Assembly: GCA_903897855.1 (NCBI GenBank)
Contig: CAIUDH010000103.1
Span: forward strand, 1-53,967
DNA: 53,967 nt
Direction: 5' to 3'
From: an uncultured Bacteroidota bacterium
Lineage (GTDB): Bacteria; Bacteroidota; Bacteroidia; UKL13-3
This document shows, piece by piece, positions 1 through 8,844 of this stretch. The notes beneath the pieces were generated by a model. The model did not search any database. It worked only from the letters and a program-made list of their open reading frames with translations, and had not been told where the DNA came from. The position numbers and the translations under genes are program-made. How positions within the stretch are numbered: the first letter of the stretch is position 1; every line of letters begins with the position of its first letter.

Positions 1-360
1 AGGAGCTGGCGATAAACCCTTCACGCGCAAGCCATACGGAGACAGAAATAACGATAGCGCCGAAAAACGCCCTTACACCAAACGTACCGAAGGAGCTGGC
101 GATCAACCTTTCACTCGCAAGCCATACGGAGACCGAAATAACGATAGCGCCGAAAAACGCCCTTACACCAAACGTACCGAAGGAGCTGGCGATAAACCTT
201 TCACTCGCAAGCCATACGGAGACCGAAATAACGATAGTGCCGAAAAACGCCCTTACACCAAACGTACCGAAGGAGCTGGCGATCAACCTTTCACTCGCAA
301 GCCATACGGAGACCGAAATAACGATAGTGCCGAAAAACGCCCCTACACCAAACGTACCGA
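1..360 (+). repeat. Four tandem 90-bp coding repeats
   Basis: Near-identical 90-bp units begin at 1, 91, 181 and 271, each opening with AGGAGCTGGC and closing with AAACGTACCGA. In the frame of the pseudouridine synthase each unit encodes 30 residues containing GAGD(K/Q)PFTRKPYGDRNNDSAEK. Units differ by a few substitutions only, so the array is recent or homogenised. The array continues past the left edge, so the full copy number is unknown. Confidence 0.95.
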
Positions 361-1282
361 AGGGGGCTTTGATGCCAAACCTAAATTTGAGCGAGAAGGC
401 GGAGAACGTAATCCGGAAGAACGCCGCGATGCTCGCGACTTTGGCAAACCATACAAGAGTAAAGCATATACCGAGGCTCCAAAACGTACTTTCACTAAAC
501 GTGAAGATAGCTTCGACAAAAAACCATTCACGAAATCGAAAAATTCAAAAGATGACAACGATCCGAATTATGTGCGTTTGAACCGTTACTTGAGCAATGC
601 CGGAATATGCAGTCGTCGTGAAGCGGATGATTTAATTATTAGTGGTGTCATTACCGTTAATGGTGAACACGTAACTGAGCTGGGAGCCAAAGTGCATAAA
701 GATAATGATGAAGTGCGCTATAATAATGAGCCGGTGCGCAGAGAGAGACTGCAATATATTTTAATGAATAAACCGAAAGACTTTATTACTACCACCGACG
801 ATCCTCAGGAACGACGTACGGTAAGTAGTTTGGTAGAACGCATTACGAGTGCCCGGGTTTATCCTGTAGGCCGACTCGATCGCAACACTACAGGAGTGCT
901 GCTGCTTACCAATGACGGCGATCTAACACTAAAACTTACACATCCTAAATTTGGAATCACCAAGGTTTATGCTGCCGAATTAGATAAAAAGTTGCGCCAA
1001 GAAGATTTTATAAAAATTAAAGAGGGACTAACCCTCGATGATGGAGATATTAAAGTGGATGATGTGGCCTATATCGAAGGGATGGATAAAAACAATATTG
1101 GGGTGCAGTTACATAGCGGTCGTAACCGTATCGTTCGCCGTATTTTTGAAAGCTTGGGTTATCGTGTCCTTAAATTGGATCGTACCTCCTTCGCTAGTTT
1201 ATCGAAAAAGGGGTTGAAGCGTGGCGAATGTCGTTTTCTTACTCCTGCAGAAGTGGGTAGGTTAAAAAATCTTAAGTCATAA
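2..1282 (+). CDS. RluB/RsuA-type pseudouridine synthase with repeat-rich N-terminal extension (5' partial)
   Basis: Predicted to isomerise a uridine of rRNA to pseudouridine. The catalytic half starts near 572 with an S4-like RNA-binding segment (RLNRYLSNAGICSRREADD) and continues to the catalytic motif GRLDRNTTGVLLLTNDG, where the Asp of RLD is the family nucleophile; then comes SGRNRIVRRIFESLGY, typical of the RsuA/RluB/RluE branch. The same frame is open back to the window edge, so the true start lies upstream and the GTG at 572 is an internal Val codon. The extension is four 30-residue repeats rich in Lys, Arg, Asp and Pro, followed by a charged linker to about 570. Basic disordered extensions on this enzyme are common in Bacteroidota. 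The enzyme class is clear; which rRNA position it modifies cannot be told. Confidence 0.9.
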   Translation, partial: GAGDKPFTRKPYGDRNNDSAEKRPYTKRTEGAGDQPFTRKPYGDRNNDSAEKRPYTKRTEGAGDKPFTRKPYGDRNNDSAEKRPYTKRTEGAGDQPFTRKPYGDRNNDSAEKRPYTKRTEGGFDAKPKFEREGGERNPEERRDARDFGKPYKSKAYTEAPKRTFTKREDSFDKKPFTKSKNSKDDNDPNYVRLNRYLSNAGICSRREADDLIISGVITVNGEHVTELGAKVHKDNDEVRYNNEPVRRERLQYILMNKPKDFITTTDDPQERRTVSSLVERITSARVYPVGRLDRNTTGVLLLTNDGDLTLKLTHPKFGITKVYAAELDKKLRQEDFIKIKEGLTLDDGDIKVDDVAYIEGMDKNNIGVQLHSGRNRIVRRIFESLGYRVLKLDRTSFASLSKKGLKRGECRFLTPAEVGRLKNLKS

Positions 1283-1332
1283 AATTTTTCTTCTTATTAG
1301 AGTTTGGTTATCGCTATTTTTACGGCATATAA

Positions 1333-2307
1333 ATGAAATATATATTCTTCGGTCTGGTCTTAACTTTGATAGTTAGCTCTTCTTGCAAAAACGATATAAA
1401 ACTTAATGCAGATTATAAAGAGATAGCCGTAGTGTATGGTTTGCTCGACAGGAACGATACCGTGCATTATATACGTATACAGCGTGCATTTCAGAATACC
1501 AATGCAACGGCTCAAAGTATAAGCCAAAAACCCGATTCACTTTATTTTGATAGCCTGGAGGTGAAAATTACTGACTTAACCACAGCTCAAGTTTATACTC
1601 TTACCAAAGAGATGAGTGTCGTAAAAGATTCTGGCTATTTTCAGAATAAAGTGAATGTATTATATCGGTTCAATGATGCCATTACCTCTGCACACCGTTA
1701 TCGACTTACCATTCGGTCCGTATTTAGCAATAATATGGCGAGTGCCGAAACGGTGGTCGTTGGAAATCCACTACAGATCTTGCTTCCACCAGGAGATACT
1801 TTTGATATTTTGCCCAATAAAATAATTTATGCCAACTTCAAAAGTGGTGTGAACGCTAGAGCCTACGACATTTTCTACCGTTTTAAATATGATGAATTCG
1901 ATTCCATAACGGGCAATCTAAGTGCTCAAAAGTATATTGATTATTTTGTACAAAGAAGTGGTTTAACCTCAACCTTAAATGGAGGAGAAGAAATTAATCA
2001 AAAAATCGAATCAGAAGATCTCATTAGGTTTATAGGCAATGCTATTCCTGTGCAGCGGGGAGTGAAACGGGTAGCCACTTTTTTGGATGCCTTTTATGCC
2101 GGGGCTGCCGACGACCTGAATGTATATTTGGACGTGAGTAAGCCATCCATCGGTATTGTGCAAAAAAAACCAGAGTTTTCTAATATCTCCAATGGATTCG
2201 GAGTTTTTTCATCTCGCAGTGTGTTCTTTAAAAGACATCCTGTGAATACAGCAACACAAAAAACACTTCGCGAACATGTTGCTACGAAGGATCAGGGCTG
2301 GAAGTGA
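1333..2307 (+). CDS. Putative lipoprotein, DUF4249-like
   Basis: A 324-residue protein with a lipoprotein signal peptide: a hydrophobic stretch from residue 3 to 14 ends in SSSC, with the probable lipidated Cys at residue 18. It should sit in the cell envelope. The mature start, with the segment VVYGLLDRNDTVHYIRIQRAF, resembles the beta-sandwich opening of DUF4249 lipoproteins, which often lie near TonB-dependent receptors. No receptor gene is visible here. The gene lies 50 bp after the pseudouridine synthase and converges on the C25 peptidase gene. The family call is from memory of the pattern and is tentative; the lipoprotein call is firmer. Confidence 0.65.
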   Translation: MKYIFFGLVLTLIVSSSCKNDIKLNADYKEIAVVYGLLDRNDTVHYIRIQRAFQNTNATAQSISQKPDSLYFDSLEVKITDLTTAQVYTLTKEMSVVKDSGYFQNKVNVLYRFNDAITSAHRYRLTIRSVFSNNMASAETVVVGNPLQILLPPGDTFDILPNKIIYANFKSGVNARAYDIFYRFKYDEFDSITGNLSAQKYIDYFVQRSGLTSTLNGGEEINQKIESEDLIRFIGNAIPVQRGVKRVATFLDAFYAGAADDLNVYLDVSKPSIGIVQKKPEFSNISNGFGVFSSRSVFFKRHPVNTATQKTLREHVATKDQGWK

Positions 2308-2322
2308 TTTTGAATATCACAC

Positions 2323-5300
2323 TTACCTCAAGATATAAATTTTGCCAATGTCTTTGATGAAAAACTTCTCATTTTTCTTCAATCCAATATCTTGATTTAA
2401 TTCTACATCCTGGCCATTTTCTTTCAAAAAGACTTTATAAAGATAAACCCCGTTGGCTAATTTATCGCCGTACATATCGGTGCCATCCCAAGCCCATTCG
2501 GTGATGTTTGTTCCTATGTGAATAGTGCCCATCTCCGCTTTGGTAACGGTTTTAACGACTTTTCCAGTGATGGTGGAAATTTGAACGTAAATATTATCAG
2601 GCACTTTTCCGGTGATGGTAAATACAAAGTGCATCGCCGTACTGAAGGGGTTAGGGTAAGGATAAAAACGGGTTGCGGTTTGTTTGTTAACGACCTCAAA
2701 TAGGATCTCATACATATTGGCACCCGAAATATTTCCAACCCTGTCATAGGCCTGAACACGTAGTGAATACACGCCATCCGGCAAGTTTTTTGGAGTGAAT
2801 TCAATGATGGCTTTATTCATGGTTGGTTTGGAAGCCGGCGTAAATAAAATGTCAGGGTTATTGAGTGTTATGGTGTCGGGACGAATAGCGTTGGGTTTGG
2901 TGAGGAGAATTAAAAACTTGGAGGTGTCGTTCAACAGTAACGATTTGTTCTCATCTTTAACCGTAATAAGTATGGCAGGGCTTGAGGAGACAATATCGTT
3001 ATTTCGAATATGAAATCCATCGAATGTAACATCTAAGATGGGCTTTATTCTATCGTTAATCACATAGAAGGGCTTACTGAAATTATTATTGGCATAACTC
3101 TCTTCCAATTGCGATTGTGGGTTTACAAAGACATCGAGGATGTTATTCGCAGAGAGGGTAAGCGTGCTTATCGACTTCTCGAGATACATCGTATCCCCTA
3201 CATGTAAAACACCGGAGATGGTATCGGTTATTAATTTTATAGGTTGTTTGTAGCCTTTGTTAATATCGTTGATGGAATAATTGATTTGAAGAGGAGATAA
3301 AAAGTTATGTTTTGAAATATTGATAAAGGCAAATTTTAATTTTAACGAATCGCCTTCGTTCAAAGTGTCTTTTGTAAATATAAATGCGAATTTTTTATTG
3401 GAGGGATCGAGTGTGCCTTCGGGAATTCCAACATATCGCACTTGCCAGCCCAGGAACGACGGAGCCGTATGGTTTTTACTGTCGCTCAAGTGGGCCGTCA
3501 ATTTTAAGTAAGGAAATTGTTTTGCATCAATGGTATGGATTGAAATGGAGTCTAGGCCAAGGGCAGAAAACAAAACCGTTTCCGTTGTTTTGTCGGAAGA
3601 AACACCCACAACATCAATCAATAAAGTATCTCTTGGCATCGCTTCACTTGAAGTATATCGCCTATAAACAGTACTCCATGAGGTAGCAGGACCAATCGTT
3701 TCAGAAGTCATGCTCCCTTGTAAATCACTGCCGATGATAGAAGTTGAGATTGATAGTTCGGGATTGAGTGCAGCTGAATTTAATCCGCATCCTTGCGGTA
3801 AGCCAGGCACATAACCCAAGGTGTCATCCACCGGAATGAAGCCATTTAATCCACCGCCCTTTTGGCCAATAGCAACAAATGAAGTGTAATCATTTTTGAT
3901 ACCTCTTGCTTTGGTAGCACTAAAACCTAATTGCTCGATGGTTCGAAACATAGAAGTATCCCATGAAACAATGCCTGGATTGTAGCGGGTGAAGATTCCT
4001 ACAAATTGCCCCACTTTGATGCCGTTAATATAGTTCTTAAATGAATCCTGTTGCCCTGGAACGAAGGTGTTATACTGCTTATAACTCACTGTATAACCCT
4101 GACAAGGAGGGAAATAGTTTAATTGAGGATCGAGGGTAAATTGATTGAATTCCATGACCACCAAATTCATACCCCCGCATACCCCAGAATTTAATCCCCC
4201 TTGATAACCATCAAGGATATACCCAAACCCGCAATGAGCATAGCGAGAAGTGTGTACGGTAAGCATTCGTTTGATGGGAAAGAATTTTATGGTGCGTGAT
4301 GAAGTATCAATAATCATGTCGGCCGATTGTATGCCAGTGTACTGTAAAAAGTGGCTTTGGTTCCATCCTTCACTACTTTGTTTTACATAAGTGAACGATC
4401 GCTGCTGCCAGTATCCACCTGCGGTATCAGCTAAGTTTAATTTGGCACGCCAATAATATACCGTACTGTCTTTGGCATCTAACACCACAGGCCATCTGGC
4501 CAAATGGTTTTCTTTTATTAAGGCCGATCGTTGCAGCGCGGCACTCGAGAAATAGGGAGTGGTGTCGAGTTCAAAATAAAATTCAGCGGCGGTTGTGCCC
4601 AACAAATTACTACTCTGCGCTACCAAAGAAATAGTGGTGCTATCGGTGATGCTGTATTGACTTGGAAAAATCAAATTCACGCCGTTACCCGGTAAATAAA
4701 CTGAAAGCTGAGCATAATTATTTAATTCGTTTCCTTCGGTAATGATATTAGAAGGATCAATCCACACTTCAAATTTGTTATTACCCGTGGTGCGGATATC
4801 CTTCGATTTTATATAGAAGTAAAAGGTGTCATTACGTAAAGAGGCTTTTGTTTTTACAATGGGAAAATCAACCACAGTATTCCCGTAAGTACGTTTTATT
4901 TTGATCTCTAAAGTGTCATTGATGGCCTTGCCAGCATTGGAGATGTTTATAGCAATAGCAAACGAATCGCTTACCGATGTTGCACTATAGGGGTATAAAA
5001 ACAAACTACTATTTGTAATTTTGTAGTCGGGGAGGGGGGCCGAGAAAAGTCGGAGGGCAGGGTCACCTTGGTAAATTAATTGTAATGAATGGTTGCGTAC
5101 TTCCGCACTATAGGGGTTTGAGGCCTGAGTTCGTATAATCATCTGCTTCACCATACTTCCTAAACTTAAGCCGTAATTTCCCTTCGAAATCAAACTATAC
5201 ATAGAATCTACTTGTGTGGCTAAGGTAAAAAGCGAAGAGGTGTTCGATTGGGCCAGCCAAACAATGGCGCCCCTGTCTTTCTCTAAAATAAATACTTCCC

Positions 5301-7386
5301 CCTTTGAAGCAATATTACCAGGGTTGCTTTGCGGGCATTTGTTTTGTGTTCCATTTAACTGATATGCGATATTACAGTTGCCCACATTACAGCCATTCAT
5401 ATACATTACAGGATATTTTTTATAATTATTAAGCTGGCACCCATCGCCAAATTTTATATCCGTTTCGTTTAATGAGCCATGCCCAAAAAAGGTCATCAGC
5501 CCGACTCCTTGATTTAAAAAAGTTTGAATTTTTTGCTCCAGACTACTGTCGATAGGAGAGGTGGAATTTTTGTTATAAGTAGTAGTGCTGCCTCCGTAAA
5601 ATGGATTCTGAATTCTTAAAGCGTTACTGTTCATAATCGACGCAATGCTGTTGGCTTGTGAAATATCTTCCCCGCCTAAGAGGTGTAGGATGTTTTTTTT
5701 CCACCACGTAGTGTCGGGGAGACTCTCATAGTCTTTTAGTTTTTGAAGATAGTTGTTCGCTTCAGCACCGGTTTTGCAGGCAATGCGCCCAGTAGGGATA
5801 GCAGGTTCATAAAACAAGGAGCCTTTCAATCCAGCCGTGAACATATGATCGCTGCTTGGAACTCCGATGCTGGGCACAAAATCTAAATCATAGTTAAATG
5901 GATTTCGCAACAAATTTGTTTGCTCTCCTTTCCCCATCAAAAGCAGGTACTTTGGTGCGACAGGGGCATTTTCTAAAATATAATCGCTGAAGTGACGTAT
6001 GGCTAAGGGATGGTGCAAGCCATAATAGAATTCATCATAAAGTTGCTCAGAGGTTACGACCAAGGTATTAAAGTTTTCGTAACGAGTGGCGTTGTAACTT
6101 TTATAATCGTTGGCTTGGGCTAAGAAATTGGAGTGGGTAATGATAAGATAACTGTAATTGGACGATGGATTAACGTTTACCAGGTTCACCGCTTTTAAAT
6201 TCACGTAAACAATTTCAGTGGTATCACACATAAAAATATTTTTGTCGCCATTAGTCAACGGGAAAATAATTTTCAAGTTGGTACCCACCGCGGTACTTGT
6301 CAGACGATAATTATTGGCGATGTCGTACACTAATGGCGATTGCTGTGGCCCTGTGCCATAATTGTTCCAGCTGATGTATTGCTGTGAGGCTGTCAAATTA
6401 TATTGTCGTGATGTTTTTGTATTTAACTCGAAAGTCCGGGGATAAGCAATGTCTGCGAAAGCCATCGTGTTCCAATCGGCCGAAAGGTAGAGGTCGTTAA
6501 TTACTTTAAGCTGAAGTGAGGTGGTGTTACCTAAAATTATAGGAGTGTCGATTTCAAGGTTGGAGATTTGTTTTGTATAAAAATATTGCAAAGAATCATC
6601 AAATAACTTACTCGCCCCAAACCATAACTGTATATGATGATTAAAACTGGAGCCAGAGCTTATTTTACCATTGGAAGTGCCACTAAGCCAAGTGCTAAAG
6701 GTGGGTTTGGGTCCATATTTATAATAGTTGTCGGTAGGTATTGGCAGGTTGAGCGCTCCACCGAGTCCTATCCATGGGCTGGTGTAGCCTTCATTGGTAG
6801 AATATTCCGAGCCATAAATATTATCGGTGCCGTTGCTCGGTTGACCATAGTTGTAACCATTGTCGTTCACATTGATATTATAGGTGCCATAGTATAAACT
6901 ATGATGAATATAATAGTTTTCCGACGTGAAGCTGGAGTAGGAAGTGTTAGTATATAGGTTCACTCTTTTGCCAAGGTTGGTGTTGCTCCAAGTCAGGAAA
7001 TAAGCAGTGGTGTCGCTCACAAAACTATAGTATGGATTGGCCTGCAAACTTGAAACATAATATGCTGAGTCTGTTTTACCATCATTATGTTCTCCGTAAA
7101 ACTCAATAAAATCGCCATTGTCGAATATATGGTCTGATTCTCCGGCAATATATATGGGCACCTCTTTGCCTAAATGATATAACTGAAAGTTCACAGGATT
7201 GATGCTCGAAAGCGGTATTCCGGCTATTTGCAGAGCGCTGTAGTTAATTCGGTAGATTCCGTCTTTCGCGACTAAAATTTTAAAATATTGCTGAGAATAG
7301 TCAATCCATTCGTTTCCATAGCGCATCTGAGACTGTAAGTTCAGAGCATTACATAGGGCGAGGAGGAATACTATTTTTTTTAACAT
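2323..7386 (-). CDS. Large secreted C25 (gingipain-like) peptidase with FlgD-like C-terminus, PorU-type
   Basis: A 1687-residue exported protein with an N-terminal signal peptide (KKIVFLLALCNALNLQSQ). Residues 20-250 match the N-terminal region of PorU-like proteins (YFKILVAKDGIYRINYSAL). The C25 peptidase domain follows, with catalytic His about 635 in FFGHGSLNETD and Cys about 665 in YMNGCNVGNC; a separation of about 30 fits gingipains. After it come Ig-like segments, including a CARDB-like one near residues 840-930 (IDPSNIITEGNELNNYAQL), and a FlgD-like Ig domain at about 1590-1665 (FYPYPNPFS ... ANGVYLYKV). PorU is the sortase of the type IX secretion system; canonical PorU is shorter (about 1100-1300 residues), so this is either a long PorU2-like paralog or a secreted protease. 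It is transcribed alone, divergent from the RsmI-like gene. Confidence 0.8.
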   Translation of the reverse strand: MLKKIVFLLALCNALNLQSQMRYGNEWIDYSQQYFKILVAKDGIYRINYSALQIAGIPLSSINPVNFQLYHLGKEVPIYIAGESDHIFDNGDFIEFYGEHNDGKTDSAYYVSSLQANPYYSFVSDTTAYFLTWSNTNLGKRVNLYTNTSYSSFTSENYYIHHSLYYGTYNINVNDNGYNYGQPSNGTDNIYGSEYSTNEGYTSPWIGLGGALNLPIPTDNYYKYGPKPTFSTWLSGTSNGKISSGSSFNHHIQLWFGASKLFDDSLQYFYTKQISNLEIDTPIILGNTTSLQLKVINDLYLSADWNTMAFADIAYPRTFELNTKTSRQYNLTASQQYISWNNYGTGPQQSPLVYDIANNYRLTSTAVGTNLKIIFPLTNGDKNIFMCDTTEIVYVNLKAVNLVNVNPSSNYSYLIITHSNFLAQANDYKSYNATRYENFNTLVVTSEQLYDEFYYGLHHPLAIRHFSDYILENAPVAPKYLLLMGKGEQTNLLRNPFNYDLDFVPSIGVPSSDHMFTAGLKGSLFYEPAIPTGRIACKTGAEANNYLQKLKDYESLPDTTWWKKNILHLLGGEDISQANSIASIMNSNALRIQNPFYGGSTTTYNKNSTSPIDSSLEQKIQTFLNQGVGLMTFFGHGSLNETDIKFGDGCQLNNYKKYPVMYMNGCNVGNCNIAYQLNGTQNKCPQSNPGNIASKGEVFILEKDRGAIVWLAQSNTSSLFTLATQVDSMYSLISKGNYGLSLGSMVKQMIIRTQASNPYSAEVRNHSLQLIYQGDPALRLFSAPLPDYKITNSSLFLYPYSATSVSDSFAIAINISNAGKAINDTLEIKIKRTYGNTVVDFPIVKTKASLRNDTFYFYIKSKDIRTTGNNKFEVWIDPSNIITEGNELNNYAQLSVYLPGNGVNLIFPSQYSITDSTTISLVAQSSNLLGTTAAEFYFELDTTPYFSSAALQRSALIKENHLARWPVVLDAKDSTVYYWRAKLNLADTAGGYWQQRSFTYVKQSSEGWNQSHFLQYTGIQSADMIIDTSSRTIKFFPIKRMLTVHTSRYAHCGFGYILDGYQGGLNSGVCGGMNLVVMEFNQFTLDPQLNYFPPCQGYTVSYKQYNTFVPGQQDSFKNYINGIKVGQFVGIFTRYNPGIVSWDTSMFRTIEQLGFSATKARGIKNDYTSFVAIGQKGGGLNGFIPVDDTLGYVPGLPQGCGLNSAALNPELSISTSIIGSDLQGSMTSETIGPATSWSTVYRRYTSSEAMPRDTLLIDVVGVSSDKTTETVLFSALGLDSISIHTIDAKQFPYLKLTAHLSDSKNHTAPSFLGWQVRYVGIPEGTLDPSNKKFAFIFTKDTLNEGDSLKLKFAFINISKHNFLSPLQINYSINDINKGYKQPIKLITDTISGVLHVGDTMYLEKSISTLTLSANNILDVFVNPQSQLEESYANNNFSKPFYVINDRIKPILDVTFDGFHIRNNDIVSSSPAILITVKDENKSLLLNDTSKFLILLTKPNAIRPDTITLNNPDILFTPASKPTMNKAIIEFTPKNLPDGVYSLRVQAYDRVGNISGANMYEILFEVVNKQTATRFYPYPNPFSTAMHFVFTITGKVPDNIYVQISTITGKVVKTVTKAEMGTIHIGTNITEWAWDGTDMYGDKLANGVYLYKVFLKENGQDVELNQDIGLKKNEKFFIKDIGKIYILR

Positions 7387-7506
7387 TAGTGGCCTATCAA
7401 ATTTTTGTTTTTTTTGTTTATTTGAAAGAATAAACTAGGTGTATCATTTTTTAATTTCCTTTGCAGTGTTACAGAATGCGTTATTCTTCAAAAATAATAA
7501 AATAAA

Positions 7507-8223
7507 ATGCAATTACAAACAAAAGGCATACTCTATTTGATTCCTAACTTTTTAGACGAAACCAATACTGTGGCCTATTTACAGCCTCGAGTGGCCGACA
7601 TCGTAAGCAGTGTGAATCACTTTATCGGCGAAACCGAGAAGAATATTAGGGCATTTGTAAAAAAAGTATCACCGCTGAAGGTACAGGCAGAATTAGAGAT
7701 TGAGCTCTTGAACGAACATAATGCCGAAGGGAATCTACGAAATTTGATAGCTCCCTTATTGAAAGGAAAGGATATTGGATTGTTGAGCGATGCCGGCATG
7801 CCATGCATCGCCGACCCCGGACATCAATTGGTACGACTCTGTCATGAGAACGGTATTACCGTGGTTCCACTCGCTGGCCCGTCGAGCATCTTACTTACCT
7901 TAGTAGCGAGTGGTTTCAGTGGACAGCAGTTTACCTTTCATGGTTATCTGCCTTATGATAAAGTTCAACGGCAGAAACGAATTAAGCAGATGGAGGTCGA
8001 TGCTTCGGTGAAGAACTATACGCAGCTATTTATGGAAGCCCCCTATAGAAATAATCAATTGCTTAAGGAACTCATGGAAATCGGTGATTCTAAAACCCAA
8101 TTATGCGCCGGCATAGCGCTTACTTCACCCCAAGAAAGAATATTAACACAATCCATTGCACAATGGAGAAAAACGACTCTCGACTTACACAAGATTGCAG
8201 TGATGTTTGCCATGGGGAAATAG
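7507..8223 (+). CDS. Short RsmI-like SAM-dependent methyltransferase (tetrapyrrole methylase fold)
   Basis: A 238-residue protein of the RsmI family, whose standard members 2'-O-methylate C1402 of 16S rRNA. The loop GLLSDAGMPCIADPGHQLV corresponds to the conserved LISDAGTPGISDPG loop of RsmI, and VVPLAGPSSILLTLVASGF to the following segment. The substrate-side motif FMEAPYRN matches the family pattern. It is about 40-50 residues shorter than E. coli RsmI and diverged in the N-terminal part. Bacteroidota often carry such a short paralog besides a full-length RsmI, so its rRNA target is uncertain. The start is the first ATG, with an A-rich region but no clear ribosome binding site upstream. Confidence 0.8.
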   Translation: MQLQTKGILYLIPNFLDETNTVAYLQPRVADIVSSVNHFIGETEKNIRAFVKKVSPLKVQAELEIELLNEHNAEGNLRNLIAPLLKGKDIGLLSDAGMPCIADPGHQLVRLCHENGITVVPLAGPSSILLTLVASGFSGQQFTFHGYLPYDKVQRQKRIKQMEVDASVKNYTQLFMEAPYRNNQLLKELMEIGDSKTQLCAGIALTSPQERILTQSIAQWRKTTLDLHKIAVMFAMGK

Positions 8224-8272
8224 TTGAATGTCGCTGCCAATTCGAGGCGAAGGTTTTTTCATAATAATTAAG

Positions 8273-8280
8273 TAGCTTTG
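8273..8280 (+). promoter_or_regulatory. Candidate Bacteroidota -7 promoter element for the ECF sigma gene
   Basis: TAGCTTTG fits the phylum -7 consensus TAnnTTTG. It would give a leader of about 73 nt before the ECF sigma start at 8358. No clear TTTG element is seen at the -33 position, so support is moderate. Confidence 0.4.
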
Positions 8281-8357
8281 TGTAACTTTAATCTGAACCA
8301 CCTCGTATTACCACCACCTAACGAATTTGATGTGAACGAAGAATTTCGACTCCTTGC

Positions 8358-8843
8358 ATGACGACAGCCGAATATAACCAATGTGTAGAGCAATTCTCCG
8401 ATGGGGTTTACCGTTTTATTGCGCATCAAATGCGAAATAGAGAGGAAGCCAAGGACGTGGTACAAGACACTTTTGAGAAAGTATGGAACCACTGCGGCAG
8501 CGTTGATTTTGTGCGTGCCAAAAGTTATATTTTCCAAATTGCGCATAATGCCATGATTGATAAAATAAGGAAGGATAAACGTAAGACAGATTTTAGTGAG
8601 GTGAAGGAGAGTAAGTACAGTGTAGAATATGAATATACAGATACCGAACGTATTGTACGTAAAGCTATGGAGAAACTTCCGGATGCTCAACGGGAAGTGA
8701 TTTTACTACGCGACTTCGAAGGGTATGATTATAAAGAAATTGGAGAGATCCTAAATTTAAGTGAATCACAGGTTAAAGTTTATATTTTCAGAGCACGAAC
8801 ATTTCTAAAAAATTACTTGGGAAGTATGCAAAATGTAATTTAA
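8358..8843 (+). CDS. ECF-family RNA polymerase sigma factor
   Basis: A 161-residue extracytoplasmic-function sigma-70 factor. Region 2 covers residues 10-75, with AKDVVQDTFEKVWNH and YIFQIAHNAMIDKIRKDKR (core binding and -10 recognition). Region 4 covers about 100-155, with LPDAQREVILLRDFEGYDYKEIGEILNLSESQVKVYIFRARTFLK, a helix-turn-helix for the -35 element. It starts at the ATG at 8358. The next gene begins one base after its stop codon and encodes a membrane protein, the usual arrangement of a sigma factor with its anti-sigma factor. Confidence 0.95.
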   Translation: MTTAEYNQCVEQFSDGVYRFIAHQMRNREEAKDVVQDTFEKVWNHCGSVDFVRAKSYIFQIAHNAMIDKIRKDKRKTDFSEVKESKYSVEYEYTDTERIVRKAMEKLPDAQREVILLRDFEGYDYKEIGEILNLSESQVKVYIFRARTFLKNYLGSMQNVI

Positions 8844-8844
8844 G

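Noticed and set aside
1-360. Regular 90-bp repeats that could be mistaken for a CRISPR or other non-coding array
   Set aside because: The units have no spacers, are exact multiples of three and are open in the pseudouridine synthase frame.
237-581. Second plus-strand frame across the repeat array (114 codons)
   Set aside because: It is an overlap frame of the repeats with no domain and no promoter; the true frame is the pseudouridine synthase extension.
8268-8690. Minus-strand frame of 140 codons over the ECF sigma gene
   Set aside because: It overlaps a clear sigma factor gene, has no recognisable domain and is a shadow.
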